Below, piece after piece: positions 6,005 through 14,700 of a stretch of 22,822 nucleotides of DNA; the first letter of the stretch is position 1, and every line of letters begins with the position of its first letter. Origin of the DNA: CAYQDR01 sp964416315 (lineage in GTDB: Bacteria > Methylomirabilota > Methylomirabilia > Rokubacteriales > DASRDR01); NCBI GenBank assembly GCA_964416315.1, contig CAYQDR010000077.1, forward strand, positions 1 through 22,822, written 5' to 3'. The translations under genes were made by a program, and so were the position numbers. Below the pieces are notes generated by a model. That model was not told where the DNA came from, did no database searches, and saw only the letters and a list, made by a program, of their open reading frames with translations.

Positions 6005-7419
6005 GCGAACGGGAGCTTCCCGCGCTTCGCCGGGAGCGGCTCCGGGCGCTCCCCTCCGTGGACGAGGTGCTGCGGGGGCTCGACGGCCGCGAGCGGCTGC
6101 CGCGCGCGCGCGTCGTCGAGGCGATCCGCGCGGTCCTCGACGAGAGCCGGCGTGCGGTCGTCGCGGCGGATTCGGCGGAGGCGCTCCGGCGGCTCGCGCT
6201 CGACGGAGCGGCGCTCCGGACGCGGATCGAGGCGCGGCTCGCCGAGGCGGTGGCCTGGCGGCTCGACCGGGTCATCAACGCCACCGGCGTGATCCTCCAC
6301 ACGAATCTCGGCCGGGCCCCGCTCGCGGCGGAGGCGCTCCGGCGGCTCGCGCTCGTCGGCCGCTGGTACTCGAACCTCGAGCTCGACGTCCACACCAAAG
6401 AACGCGGCTCGCGCTACAGCCACGTGGACGGCCTCCTCTGCCGGCTGACCGGCGCCGAGGCCTCGCTCGTCGTCAACAACAACGCCGCCGCCGTCCTCCT
6501 CGCGCTCGAGTCGCTCGCGCGCGGCCGCGAGGTGGTCGTGTCGCGCGGCGAGCTGATCGAGATCGGCGGGGCGTTCCGGATCCCGGACATCCTGGCCCGC
6601 TCCGGGGCGCGCCTCGTCGAGGTCGGGACGACGAACCGGACGCGGCTCGCCGACTACCAGGCGGCGATCGGGGCCGAGACGGCCCTGCTCCTCAAGGTCC
6701 ACCCCTCGAACTACCGGGTCGTGGGCTTCACCGAGGGCGTGACCACGCACGAGCTGGCCGAGCTCGGCCGCCAGCGCGGGATCCCCGTCATGGAGGACCT
6801 CGGGTCGGGCTCCTTCCTCGACTTGCGCCCCTGGGGGCTCCCGCACGAGCCGACGGCGCCCGAGGTCGTCGCGGCGGGCATGGACCTCGTGACGTTCTCG
6901 GGCGACAAGCTCCTCGGCGGGCCGCAGGCGGGGATCGTCGTCGGCCGGCGGGCGCTCGTCGAGCGACTCCGCAAGAACCCGCTGAACCGCGCCCTCCGGA
7001 TCGACAAGCTCACGCTCGCGGCGCTCGAGGCCACGCTGCGCGTCTACGAGGAGCCGGCCCGGGCGCTCCGGGAGATCCCGACCCTCAGGATGCTCACCGA
7101 GCCCGAGCCGGCGGTCCGCCGGCGCGCGCGGCGCTGCCTGCGCGGGCTCCCCGCCGCGGTGCGGGGGGCGCTCGGCGCGCGTGTGGTCACGGAGCGCGCT
7201 CAGGTGGGCGGCGGGGCGCTCCCCACCGTGGAGCTGCCGACCGCGGCCCTCGCGCTCGGGAGCGCGCTTCACCCGGCGGCGGACCTCGACGCCCGGCTTC
7301 GGGCCGGGCGGCCCCCGGTCATCGGGCGCATCGCCGCCGACCGGGTGCTCCTCGACTGCCGGACCGTGGCGGACGACGAAGTCCCGTTCCTCGTGGCGGC
7401 GCTCCGCGCGCTGGTCTGA
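6001..7419 (+). CDS. selA: L-seryl-tRNA(Sec) selenium transferase
   Basis: This cytoplasmic PLP enzyme converts seryl-tRNA-Sec to selenocysteinyl-tRNA-Sec using selenophosphate. GTG 6001 is chosen because a strong GGAGG-type site precedes it and the 472-residue product matches the family's usual length (about 460); an upstream start at 5851 would add only an arginine/glycine-rich shadow of the previous gene. Clear family blocks are RVINATGVILHTNLGRAPL (about 90-108), SLVVNNNAAAVLL (about 155-167), GTTNRTRLADY, KVHPSNYRVVGFT, and the PLP lysine in TFSGDKLLGGPQAG (Lys303). An N-terminal helical domain of about 85 residues for tRNA binding is also present. The gene overlaps its upstream neighbour by four bases and ends 6 bases before selB. 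Confidence 0.97.
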   Translation: MSERELPALRRERLRALPSVDEVLRGLDGRERLPRARVVEAIRAVLDESRRAVVAADSAEALRRLALDGAALRTRIEARLAEAVAWRLDRVINATGVILHTNLGRAPLAAEALRRLALVGRWYSNLELDVHTKERGSRYSHVDGLLCRLTGAEASLVVNNNAAAVLLALESLARGREVVVSRGELIEIGGAFRIPDILARSGARLVEVGTTNRTRLADYQAAIGAETALLLKVHPSNYRVVGFTEGVTTHELAELGRQRGIPVMEDLGSGSFLDLRPWGLPHEPTAPEVVAAGMDLVTFSGDKLLGGPQAGIVVGRRALVERLRKNPLNRALRIDKLTLAALEATLRVYEEPARALREIPTLRMLTEPEPAVRRRARRCLRGLPAAVRGALGARVVTERAQVGGGALPTVELPTAALALGSALHPAADLDARLRAGRPPVIGRIAADRVLLDCRTVADDEVPFLVAALRALV

Positions 7420-7425
7420 ACCGCG

Positions 7426-9330
7426 TTGCGCCACGTCGTCGCGGGGACCGCGGGCCACATCGACCACGGCAAGTCCACGCTCGTCCGCGCGCTCACCGGC
7501 ATCGATCCGGACCGCCTCAAGGAGGAGAAGGAGCGCGGCATCACGATCGACATCGGGTTCGCGCACCTGGACCTGGGCGAGGGGCTCACGCTCGGGATCG
7601 TGGACGTGCCCGGTCACGAGCGGTTCGTCAAGAACATGCTCGCCGGCGTCGGGGGGATCGACCTCGTGATGCTGGTGATCGCCGCGGACGAGGGGGTCAT
7701 GCCCCAGACGCGGGAGCACCTGGCGATCTGCCAGCTCCTGCGCGTCCGGACCGGGCTCGTCGTCCTCACCAAGGCCGACCTGGCGGAGCCCGAGTGGCTC
7801 GAGCTCGTCCAGGAGGATGTGCGCGGAACCCTGCGCGGGACGTTCCTCGAGGGCCAGCCGATCGTCCCCGTCTCCGCGAAGACCGGCGAGGGGCTGGCCG
7901 CGCTCCGGGAGCACCTCGCGCGGCTCGCCCGGGCGGTGCCCTCGCGCGGGACGGACGCGACGTTCCGTCTGCCGATCGACCGGGTCTTCACGATCCGGGG
8001 CTTCGGGACGGTCGTGACGGGGACGGTCTGGGCGGGGCAGGTCGGGCTCGAGGAGCGCGTCGAGGTCTACCCGCGCGGGCTGGAGGCCAAGGTCCGCGGG
8101 CTCCAGACCCACGGCAAGGCCGTGGCGGCCGCCGTCGCGGGCCAGCGGACCGCGGTGAACCTCCAGGGGGTCGAGCGCGTCGCGCTCGAGCGCGGGGATG
8201 TGCTCTCGCTTCCCGGGCTCCTCCGGCCGACCCTGGTCCTGGACGCGACCGGCGAGCTGCTCGCCGACGCCCCGGCGCCGCTCAAGCCGCGGCAGCGCGT
8301 GCGCTTCCACATCGGGACGAGCGAGGTGATGGCGCGCGTCCACCTCCTCGAGGGGACGGAGCTCCTGCCGGGGGGCCGCGGCTACGTCCAGCTCCGGCTC
8401 GAAGCGGCGGTCGTCGCGCTGCCCGGCGACCGCTACGTGATCCGGAGCTACTCCCCCATGGTGACGATCGGAGGCGGGGAGCTGCTCGACGTGGCGCCGG
8501 GGCGAGCCCGCCGCAGCCCCGCGCTCCTCCAGCACCTTGCCGTCCTCGAGCGCGGCGCCCCCGAGGCGGTGGTCGAGGAGCATCTCCGACGCGTCGGTCC
8601 GGGCGGCGCGCGGACGACCGACCTCCGCGCGCGGACCCCGTTCGGGCCGGACGCGCTCCGAGGGCTCCTCGGCGCACTGACCGCGAGTGGCCGGGCGCTG
8701 CTCGTGGACCGCGAGTGGTACGTCCACGTCGAGGCGGCCGAGCGACTCCGCGAGGCGGCCGTGCAGGCGCTCGGCGCCTTCCATGCCCGGGAGCCGCTCA
8801 AGTCCGGGATGTCGAAGGAGGAGCTCCGCACGCGGGTGGGTGCCGTGGAGGAGCGCGTGTTCCTCCACCTCGTCGAGGGCCTGGTCGGGGCGGGGGCGAT
8901 CGCGGTCGAGCGGGACAAGGTGCGGCTCGCGGGTCACCAGGTCCGCCTCGACACCCGCCAGCAGGGGCTGCTCGCCCGGCTCGAGGCGGAGTTCCGGGAC
9001 GCGGGCGTGACGGCCCCGAGCGTGGAGGAGGCCTTCGCGCGGCTCCAGATGACGCGCCCCGAGGAGCAGGCGCTGCTCCAGCTGCTCCTCGACGAGCGAC
9101 GGCTGGTCCGGATCAAGGAGGGGCTCTACATGCACGCGGAGCCGCTCCGCGCGGCCGAGGCGCGCGTGGCCGCGTTCCTCCACGAGCGGAAGGAGATCAC
9201 CCCGCAGGACATCAAGGATCTCCTGGGCATCTCGCGGAAGTACGCGATCCCCCTCCTCGAGTACCTGGACGCCCAGCGGCTCACGGTCCGCGTCGGCGAC
9301 AAGCGCGTGCTCCGCGAGGCGAGGCGGTGA
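7426..9330 (+). CDS. selB: Selenocysteine-specific elongation factor
   Basis: This GTPase carries Sec-tRNA-Sec to the ribosome at UGA codons marked by a SECIS hairpin. The TTG at 7426 gives the expected N-terminus (MRHVVAGTAGHIDHGKS); no better start exists and no clear ribosome binding site is seen, so it may rely on coupling to selA 6 bases upstream. G-motifs are all intact: GHIDHGKS (10-17), RGIT (37-40), DVPGHE (60-65), TKAD (115-118) and VSAKTG (about 148). Beta-barrel domains follow to about residue 370. The remaining part contains the winged-helix repeats that bind SECIS RNA, including the last one with ITPQDIKDLLGISRKYAIPLLEYLD. The 634-residue length is normal. Confidence 0.97.
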   Translation: MRHVVAGTAGHIDHGKSTLVRALTGIDPDRLKEEKERGITIDIGFAHLDLGEGLTLGIVDVPGHERFVKNMLAGVGGIDLVMLVIAADEGVMPQTREHLAICQLLRVRTGLVVLTKADLAEPEWLELVQEDVRGTLRGTFLEGQPIVPVSAKTGEGLAALREHLARLARAVPSRGTDATFRLPIDRVFTIRGFGTVVTGTVWAGQVGLEERVEVYPRGLEAKVRGLQTHGKAVAAAVAGQRTAVNLQGVERVALERGDVLSLPGLLRPTLVLDATGELLADAPAPLKPRQRVRFHIGTSEVMARVHLLEGTELLPGGRGYVQLRLEAAVVALPGDRYVIRSYSPMVTIGGGELLDVAPGRARRSPALLQHLAVLERGAPEAVVEEHLRRVGPGGARTTDLRARTPFGPDALRGLLGALTASGRALLVDREWYVHVEAAERLREAAVQALGAFHAREPLKSGMSKEELRTRVGAVEERVFLHLVEGLVGAGAIAVERDKVRLAGHQVRLDTRQQGLLARLEAEFRDAGVTAPSVEEAFARLQMTRPEEQALLQLLLDERRLVRIKEGLYMHAEPLRAAEARVAAFLHERKEITPQDIKDLLGISRKYAIPLLEYLDAQRLTVRVGDKRVLREARR

Positions 9331-9361
9331 TGAGGACTGCGAGCATCTCGCGCGCCCCCGC

Positions 9362-9389
9362 GGCCCGCGCGATTGACACTCCGCGGGCC
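9362..9389. repeat. Inverted repeat flanking the tatA -35 box
   Basis: GGCCCGCG (9362-9369) and CGCGGGCC (9382-9389) are perfect complements separated by 12 bases that contain the TTGACA of the next promoter. It lies 31 bases after the selB stop, so it could be a selB transcription end, an operator, or both. Confidence 0.5.
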
Positions 9390-9402
9390 CGGGGCGTAAG
9401 GT
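9373..9402 (+). promoter_or_regulatory. Promoter for tatA
   Basis: A perfect TTGACA (9373-9378) is followed after 18 bases by TAAGGT (9397-9402, three of six to TATAAT). Transcription would start near 9409 and the AAGGAGG ribosome binding site of tatA follows at 9420-9426. Confidence 0.55.
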
Positions 9403-9431
9403 AGAGGTCACCCCAGGCGAAGGAGGCGCGC

Positions 9432-9617
9432 ATGTTCGGTCTCGGCTACCAGGAGTTGATGATCATCCTGATCATCGTGCTGCTCCTGTTCGGGGCGCAG
9501 AAACTGCCCGAGCTGGCGCGGGGGCTCGGCAAGAGCGTCTCGGAGTTCAAGCGGGGGCAGCAGGAGGACGACGCGGTCAAGGCGGAGAAGACACCGGAGG
9601 AGAAGAAGGGCGCCTGA
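9432..9617 (+). CDS. tatA: Twin-arginine translocase subunit TatA/TatE family
   Basis: This small inner-membrane protein oligomerises to let folded Tat substrates cross. The start is fixed by an excellent AAGGAGG site 5 bases before ATG 9432. The 61-residue product shows the full family plan: an N-terminal transmembrane helix (ELMIILIIVLLLFG), the hinge with the conserved Phe-Gly, the amphipathic helix KLPELARGLGKSVSEFKRG, and a short acidic/basic tail. TatB would be longer, so TatA/E is preferred. No tatC is in the window. Confidence 0.95.
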   Translation: MFGLGYQELMIILIIVLLLFGAQKLPELARGLGKSVSEFKRGQQEDDAVKAEKTPEEKKGA

Positions 9618-9667
9618 CCCCGGTCCGACCCATCCCCGCCACCCCTCCCGCCTCCGATCCTCCATCC

Positions 9668-9991
9668 GTGCCTGACCGTCCGGCGACCCTGCCGCTCCAG
9701 CCGGCTCGGGTGCTGCTGCACACCTACCACTCGGTCGGCGACACGGCGGCCGGATGGGTCGGGCGTCGCTGGGGCCACCTCCGCTGGCGCACGAAGAGCC
9801 TCGTGGGGAGCGCCGTGTTCCTTGGCGCAGGGACGCTCGCCGCCTGGCCGCTCGTGGGCGTCCTTCCCGCGGCCGTCGGGGTGGCCGCCGCCGCATCGGC
9901 GGAGCTGGCCCTCCCGGTCGACGAAGACCTGAGCGTGCCGCTCGTCGGCGGCGCGACGGCCCTCGCCGCGCGGGCGCTCGCCGGGAGCTGA
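9668..9991 (+). CDS. Small hypothetical membrane protein
   Basis: I do not recognise this protein. The longest frame starts at GTG 9668 and gives 107 residues with two hydrophobic segments at about 46-66 and 68-82 and a third weaker one near the end. No Shine-Dalgarno site precedes the GTG; the leader is pyrimidine-rich. A GTG at 9707 is an alternative start. It sits between tatA and the glycosyltransferase, 50 bases after the former and 13 before the latter. The amino acid make-up (YHSVGDTAAGWVGRRWG, RWRTKSLVG) looks coding rather than shadow, but the call is tentative. Confidence 0.6.
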   Translation: MPDRPATLPLQPARVLLHTYHSVGDTAAGWVGRRWGHLRWRTKSLVGSAVFLGAGTLAAWPLVGVLPAAVGVAAAASAELALPVDEDLSVPLVGGATALAARALAGS

Positions 9992-10004
9992 GATCGGGGG
10001 CGCC

Positions 10005-11669
10005 GTGCCGGCACTGTCACGGGCGCCCGAACCCCTCCAGCTTCCTCCGGCCGACCTCGCCCTCGCGCTCGGCCTCGCCGGCCTGACGGCGGCGACCCGG
10101 ATCCCGTTCCGGGCGCGGCTCCTGCCGAGCTGGGACGCGATCCAGTTCGCGCTCGCCCTCCGGGAGTACGACGTCGTCAAGCACCAGCCGCACCCCCCCG
10201 GCTACATCCTCTACGTGGCGGTCGCCCGGGCGATCGACGCCGTGGTGCGGAACCCGACGGAGACCCTGACGGGACTCGCGATCGCCGCGAGCGCGGCGAC
10301 CGTCCTCCTGGTCTACCGGCTGGCCTGGGCCCTCTACGGCCGGGCGACCGCGCTCGTCGCGGCGGCGAGCCTCGCCGCGAGCCCGCTCTTCTGGCTGTAC
10401 GGGCTCCTCCCGCTCTCCTACACGCTCGAGGCGGCGCTGGCGACGGGCGTCGCGCTGCTCGCCCTCCGCATGCGGGAGGGGCGACCCGGGGGGGCCGTCG
10501 GCGCGGGGGTGGCGCTCGGCGTGGCGGCAGGCGTGCGCCAGTCGCTCGGTGTCCTGCTCCTACCCCTCTGGCTCGGGATGGCGTGGCTCGGGCCCCGCCG
10601 CCCGCGCGCGGCGCTCGCCGGCCTGGCCGCGCTCGGGCTGACGACGGTCGCGTGGCTCGTGCCGATGGTGTGGGTGACCGGCGGGCTCGGCCGCTACTTG
10701 GGCGCCGGCCTCGAGCTGTTCGAGTCCACGGTGCGCGCCACGTCGGTCCTCGGGCTGCCGGGAGCCTGGCACCTCAATGCGATCGGGCTCGCGGAGGCGT
10801 TCGTCCTCGGGCTGGGCCTGGCGCTGCCGGCGCTCGGGGCGCTGCTCGTCCCGGAGTTCTGGCGCGCGCTCGGCGGCCGCGCCATGGTCGCGTTCTTCGC
10901 CTTCTGGATCCTGCCGCCCCTCGGCGTGTACACCCTCTTCCATTTCGGCCAGCACGGGTACCTCCTCACCGTGCTGCCGGCGCTTCACATCCTCCTCGCC
11001 CGCGGGCTCGTCGTGGGCGTCGGCCGGCTCCCGCTGGGGCGGCTTCCCGTCGTGCGCCGGGCCGCGCCCGCGGCAGCCCTGGGCGCGCTCGTCGCCGCCC
11101 ACGCGGCGTTTGTCTTCGCCGCGCCGCGGATCCCCGTGCCCGGGGTGCTAGCCGTCCCCCCGGGCGCGGTCGGGTGGTCCACGGCGCTCCAGGCTCGCTA
11201 CCGGTACCAGCTCTGGCCGAACACGGTCGCGGGGCTCCGCGAGCAGGAAGCGGCCATCGCCGGCTATCTCGAGGCGATCCGGCGCGACTTTCCTCCGGCG
11301 ACGACCGTGCTCGTCACGGAGCTCGGCAATCCGCGCTCCTACCCCTGGTTCCGCCACGTCGCGTACTACCTGCCGGAGTTCACCGTCTATCACCTCCGGC
11401 TCGGCCGCTACTCGCCCGGCTACCTCTCCTCGCGCCAGGCCGACGCGATGGCGGCGCTCCGGGGGCCCGAGATCCTCCTGCCCGCGCCCGCGCGCCGGCT
11501 CGTCTGGGTCGTGGACTCCTGGAACCCGCTCCTGCCCCGGCCCTTCGGGCTCCGGGAGCAGCGGCTCCCGTACGGGCGGTGGCTCTACGTCCTTGAGCTG
11601 GACCGCCGGATGGTGGAGCACGCCGGGTACCGCCTGACGCCCCTGACGGCCGTCGCGCGCCTGCGCTGA
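10005..11669 (+). CDS. GT-C fold membrane glycosyltransferase (GT39/ArnT-like)
   Basis: This 554-residue polytopic inner-membrane protein has the pattern of lipid-phosphosugar-dependent glycosyltransferases. The first periplasmic loop carries PSWDAIQFALALREYD (about 41-56) followed by HQPHPPGYILY (60-70). An acidic residue in this loop (here Asp44) is the catalytic position in the superfamily. About ten hydrophobic helices follow to residue 390, then a soluble C-terminal domain rich in aromatic residues (SYPWFRHVAYYLPEFTVYHL). It starts at GTG 10005, with a GGGGG stretch upstream. The 'HQPHPPGY' wording is typical of the DUF2723-like branch. The sugar and acceptor cannot be read from sequence; cell-envelope glycan or protein decoration is likely. 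Confidence 0.82.
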   Translation: MPALSRAPEPLQLPPADLALALGLAGLTAATRIPFRARLLPSWDAIQFALALREYDVVKHQPHPPGYILYVAVARAIDAVVRNPTETLTGLAIAASAATVLLVYRLAWALYGRATALVAAASLAASPLFWLYGLLPLSYTLEAALATGVALLALRMREGRPGGAVGAGVALGVAAGVRQSLGVLLLPLWLGMAWLGPRRPRAALAGLAALGLTTVAWLVPMVWVTGGLGRYLGAGLELFESTVRATSVLGLPGAWHLNAIGLAEAFVLGLGLALPALGALLVPEFWRALGGRAMVAFFAFWILPPLGVYTLFHFGQHGYLLTVLPALHILLARGLVVGVGRLPLGRLPVVRRAAPAAALGALVAAHAAFVFAAPRIPVPGVLAVPPGAVGWSTALQARYRYQLWPNTVAGLREQEAAIAGYLEAIRRDFPPATTVLVTELGNPRSYPWFRHVAYYLPEFTVYHLRLGRYSPGYLSSRQADAMAALRGPEILLPAPARRLVWVVDSWNPLLPRPFGLREQRLPYGRWLYVLELDRRMVEHAGYRLTPLTAVARLR

Positions 11670-11774
11670 GCGCCTGCCCGAGTAACGAGATCGGGCGCTC
11701 TCGCGCGCCCGCCTGTTCGCGCCGCGTTCCCTCGCGCTGGCGCCTGGAAGCAGGTCAACCCGGGGAAGTCGGGG
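11670..11774. other. Convergent intergenic region with hairpins
   Basis: This gap separates two genes that end toward each other (stop at 11669 on + and 11775 on -). It holds the G-C hairpin GGGCGC (11693-11698) with GCGCCC (11705-11710), and an upstream CCCGA...TCGGG pairing that competes with it. No T-tract of note follows on the + side. It probably serves as a transcription barrier for both genes. Confidence 0.45.
11693..11710. terminator. Hairpin in the convergent gap, possible bidirectional terminator
   Basis: A 6-bp all G-C stem with a 6-base loop (TCTCGC) lies 24 bases after the glycosyltransferase stop and 65 bases from the stop of the opposing gene. No T-tract follows. Confidence 0.35.
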
Positions 11775-14700
11775 TTAGCCTCTCGCCTGCACCTGGCCGT
11801 GCCCCGACGCGTTCCCGCGTGACGCCTGCGCCGGACGGCCCACCGAGCGCCGCCGGAACCGGGAATGGACCTCGTAGGCGAAGTTGTCGAGCACGACCGG
11901 GTCCACGGGGTCCCCGTTCACGGAGATCGTGAGGGACGGCAGCCCCTCTCGCTCCGCCGCGTGGAAGAACAGCGCCTCGGCGATCTTGGTCGGCATGCAC
12001 TCCATGGGCCCCACCGACACGACGGCGTCGATGTGCCCATGCTGCCATTCGGCCAGCGGCGCGCCGAGGGTCAGCACGGCCTCGCCCTCCAGCGCCGCTC
12101 GCAGATAGGTGGACGCGGCCCCGACTATGTCGCGGACGGTGACGCGCGGGGCCCAGGCGAGCGTGGACGCCACGGCGCCGTACATCGTCCGCTGGATGCG
12201 GCCCTGCACGACGTTGAAGAACCGCGCCCAGAAGCCTCGGCGGTGCGCGGACTCGAGGGCAAGCCAGTCGGTGTACTCGAGCCACTCGCTGACCGGCGCG
12301 AGCTTCACCCGGAGGCCGCGGCCCTCGAGCTTGTCGATCACGAAGTCGTTGGTGAACGGGTCGCAGCGCGCGTAGATCTCGCCGACCACCATGACGGTCG
12401 GCGCCGCGCGGCCGGTCTTCACCTGAGCGAACGCCCCCGCGGCACGCGAGAGCAGGGCCCGGATCCCGAAGAAGCGGCCGCCGACCGCGTGCCTGGACCC
12501 GCGGGAGACCGAGAGGTTGCCGCCGGCCTCGCGCTCGACGAGCGCCTGCAGCTCCGCGCTGAAGCGGCGGTAGAGGGCATCCGCCACCCCCGGCTCCCGC
12601 TCCACGGGTCGCACATCGTGGAGGCAGCCCAGCAGGAGGTCCGAGGCCATGACGCTCGCGAAGAAGAGAGTCGAGAAGCCGCCCGGGACGCCCTCGAAGT
12701 ACGCATAGTCGCCGGGCGACAGGATCCGTAGACGCGCGTCCCACCCCAGGCGCTCGTAGACGATCTTGTGGAGGAGGTTGTAGGAGCCGAACCGGCAGGG
12801 TCCGGAGGCGCCCGGCAGGAGGAGCGCGAAGCGCTCCGCCGTCCCTCGGGCCCGCTCCAGGCGCTCCAGAACCGACCCCAGAGTCACGGCCATGGGGACG
12901 CATTCCTTGCCGGAGGTGTGGCGGCGCCCGAGGCGCAGGCTCTCGGAGGTCGGGAGCGGGAGGCTCTCCGCGCGGAGACCGTAGCCCCGCAGGCACGCGG
13001 CCGCGATCTCGGCACCCGGCCCCATGCGCGGGATGAGCAGCGTCTCGCCGCGGGCATGGATATCCGGCAGCCCCGCGTTCGCCCTCTCGAGCCGCCGGAG
13101 CTCCTTGCCGCACGGCTGGGCTCCCGCGGCGCGCAGGTGCTCACGGACGCAGTGCAGGAACGCCTCGACGCGCGTCTTCGTCCCGGCGTCGCCGGAGTGC
13201 CCGTCGGTCTCGATCACCGCGAAGGGCTTCCCTTCCATCACGTACGCGTAGAAGTGCAGGTTGAAGCTGTCGGGGCCGCACGAGTAGTTGGAGCAATAGA
13301 CGCTGTAAACGCCAGGCGCGTGCCGGACTTGATCCGCGGCACGCAGGATCCGCTGTCCCCACCCCCAAAACATCTGGTCGAACACGGGCACCGATGGATC
13401 CACCGGGTAGCAGTCCAGCGGGATGGCCAGCGCCCCCTGCTCCCGCAGGATCGCCGGCACGTTGGAGTTCAGGACCGAGTTGTAGATCGTATAGGGACGG
13501 CCGAGCACGACGACCGGCACGACGGTACGCTCGGCGGCGAACGCGAGGGCGCGCGCGCCGATCTCTTGGCAACCCGCTTCGAAGCGGGCCTGAGCGCGGC
13601 GGGCCGCGTCAAAGGCCGCGTCGAGGCGCTCCTCCGCGCCGAGGTCCGTGGCCAGGCGCCGGCAGCTGTCGCGGAAGACCTCGGAGTCGAAGCCCTTGGC
13701 CCCGAAGTCCACGACCGGCGAGACGATGCGTCCGGCAAAGGTACCGTTCAGGTCATGACGCAGGATGTCGGCCGCGCCCTGGACGATCGGGCAGGTTTTC
13801 GAATGGCCCTCTGTCCCCACGCGTGGGAGCTCGCGGATCATGGGGAGGAAGAGGGCATCCGGCCGGGCCTCCGCGAGCTGAGAGACGAGCCCGTGAAACT
13901 GCTGCATCGGGGCGCAGAATGGGACGGTGGCCTCCTCGATGCCACGCTTCAGCATCGCCTGGTCGGCCCCGTCGGCCACGAGGAGGTCGAAGCCCAGTTC
14001 GAAGAGGAACGTCGCGAAGAACGGCACGAAGCTCTTGAGCATGAACTCCCCGCCCAGCGCGACGACGGGCCGCCCACGGCGCTCCAGGCAGGGTGCCACG
14101 TGCGCCCGCACGAGCTCTTCGCGCTCGTGGAACGGGTCGAGTGGCCGATCGGGCAGCTTGGCCCTCCGCGTGCCGCGGTCCCAGAGCGAGCACCCGCCGC
14201 CCCAGGTGAAGGCCGAGCGTCGGCCCTCAACGGCGGTATGGATACGGTCGATGCGGCAGCGGTTCCCCGGCCCGCCGCAGCCGGTGGCGCTGCGGCAGAC
14301 AAAGGTGTCCTTCCGCTCGACACTGGCGGCGAGGAAACGAGCGGGATCCAGCGCCCCGCGCCCGGGCAGGGCGATCGCCTTGCGGGCCAGAAGGGCGATG
14401 CCGAGCGCGCCCACGGTCCCGGGATTCGGCGGGACCACGACCTGGCTGCCGGTCTGACGCGCTACCGCGGCCGCGAGGGCCGCCGACGCGAACGGCATGC
14501 CCTGGCAGAAGACGACGCTCCCGACGGTGCGGCTGCCCTTCACGCGGTTCAGGTAATTCTGGACGATCGAGTCGTAGATCCCCGCCACGATGGCTGGCTG
14601 CTCCACGCCGCGGGCCACGGCCTCGTCGATGACCTCGGCCATCAGCACCGAGCAGTGCTGGCCCAGCGACACGCCGGTCTCGGCTTCCAGCGCCACCTGG

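Noticed and set aside
5548..9411. Open frame of 1287 codons on the - strand opposite selA and selB
   Set aside because: It is rich in Arg, Pro, Glu and Asp with no domain, and runs opposite clearly real genes; long antisense frames are expected at this GC content.
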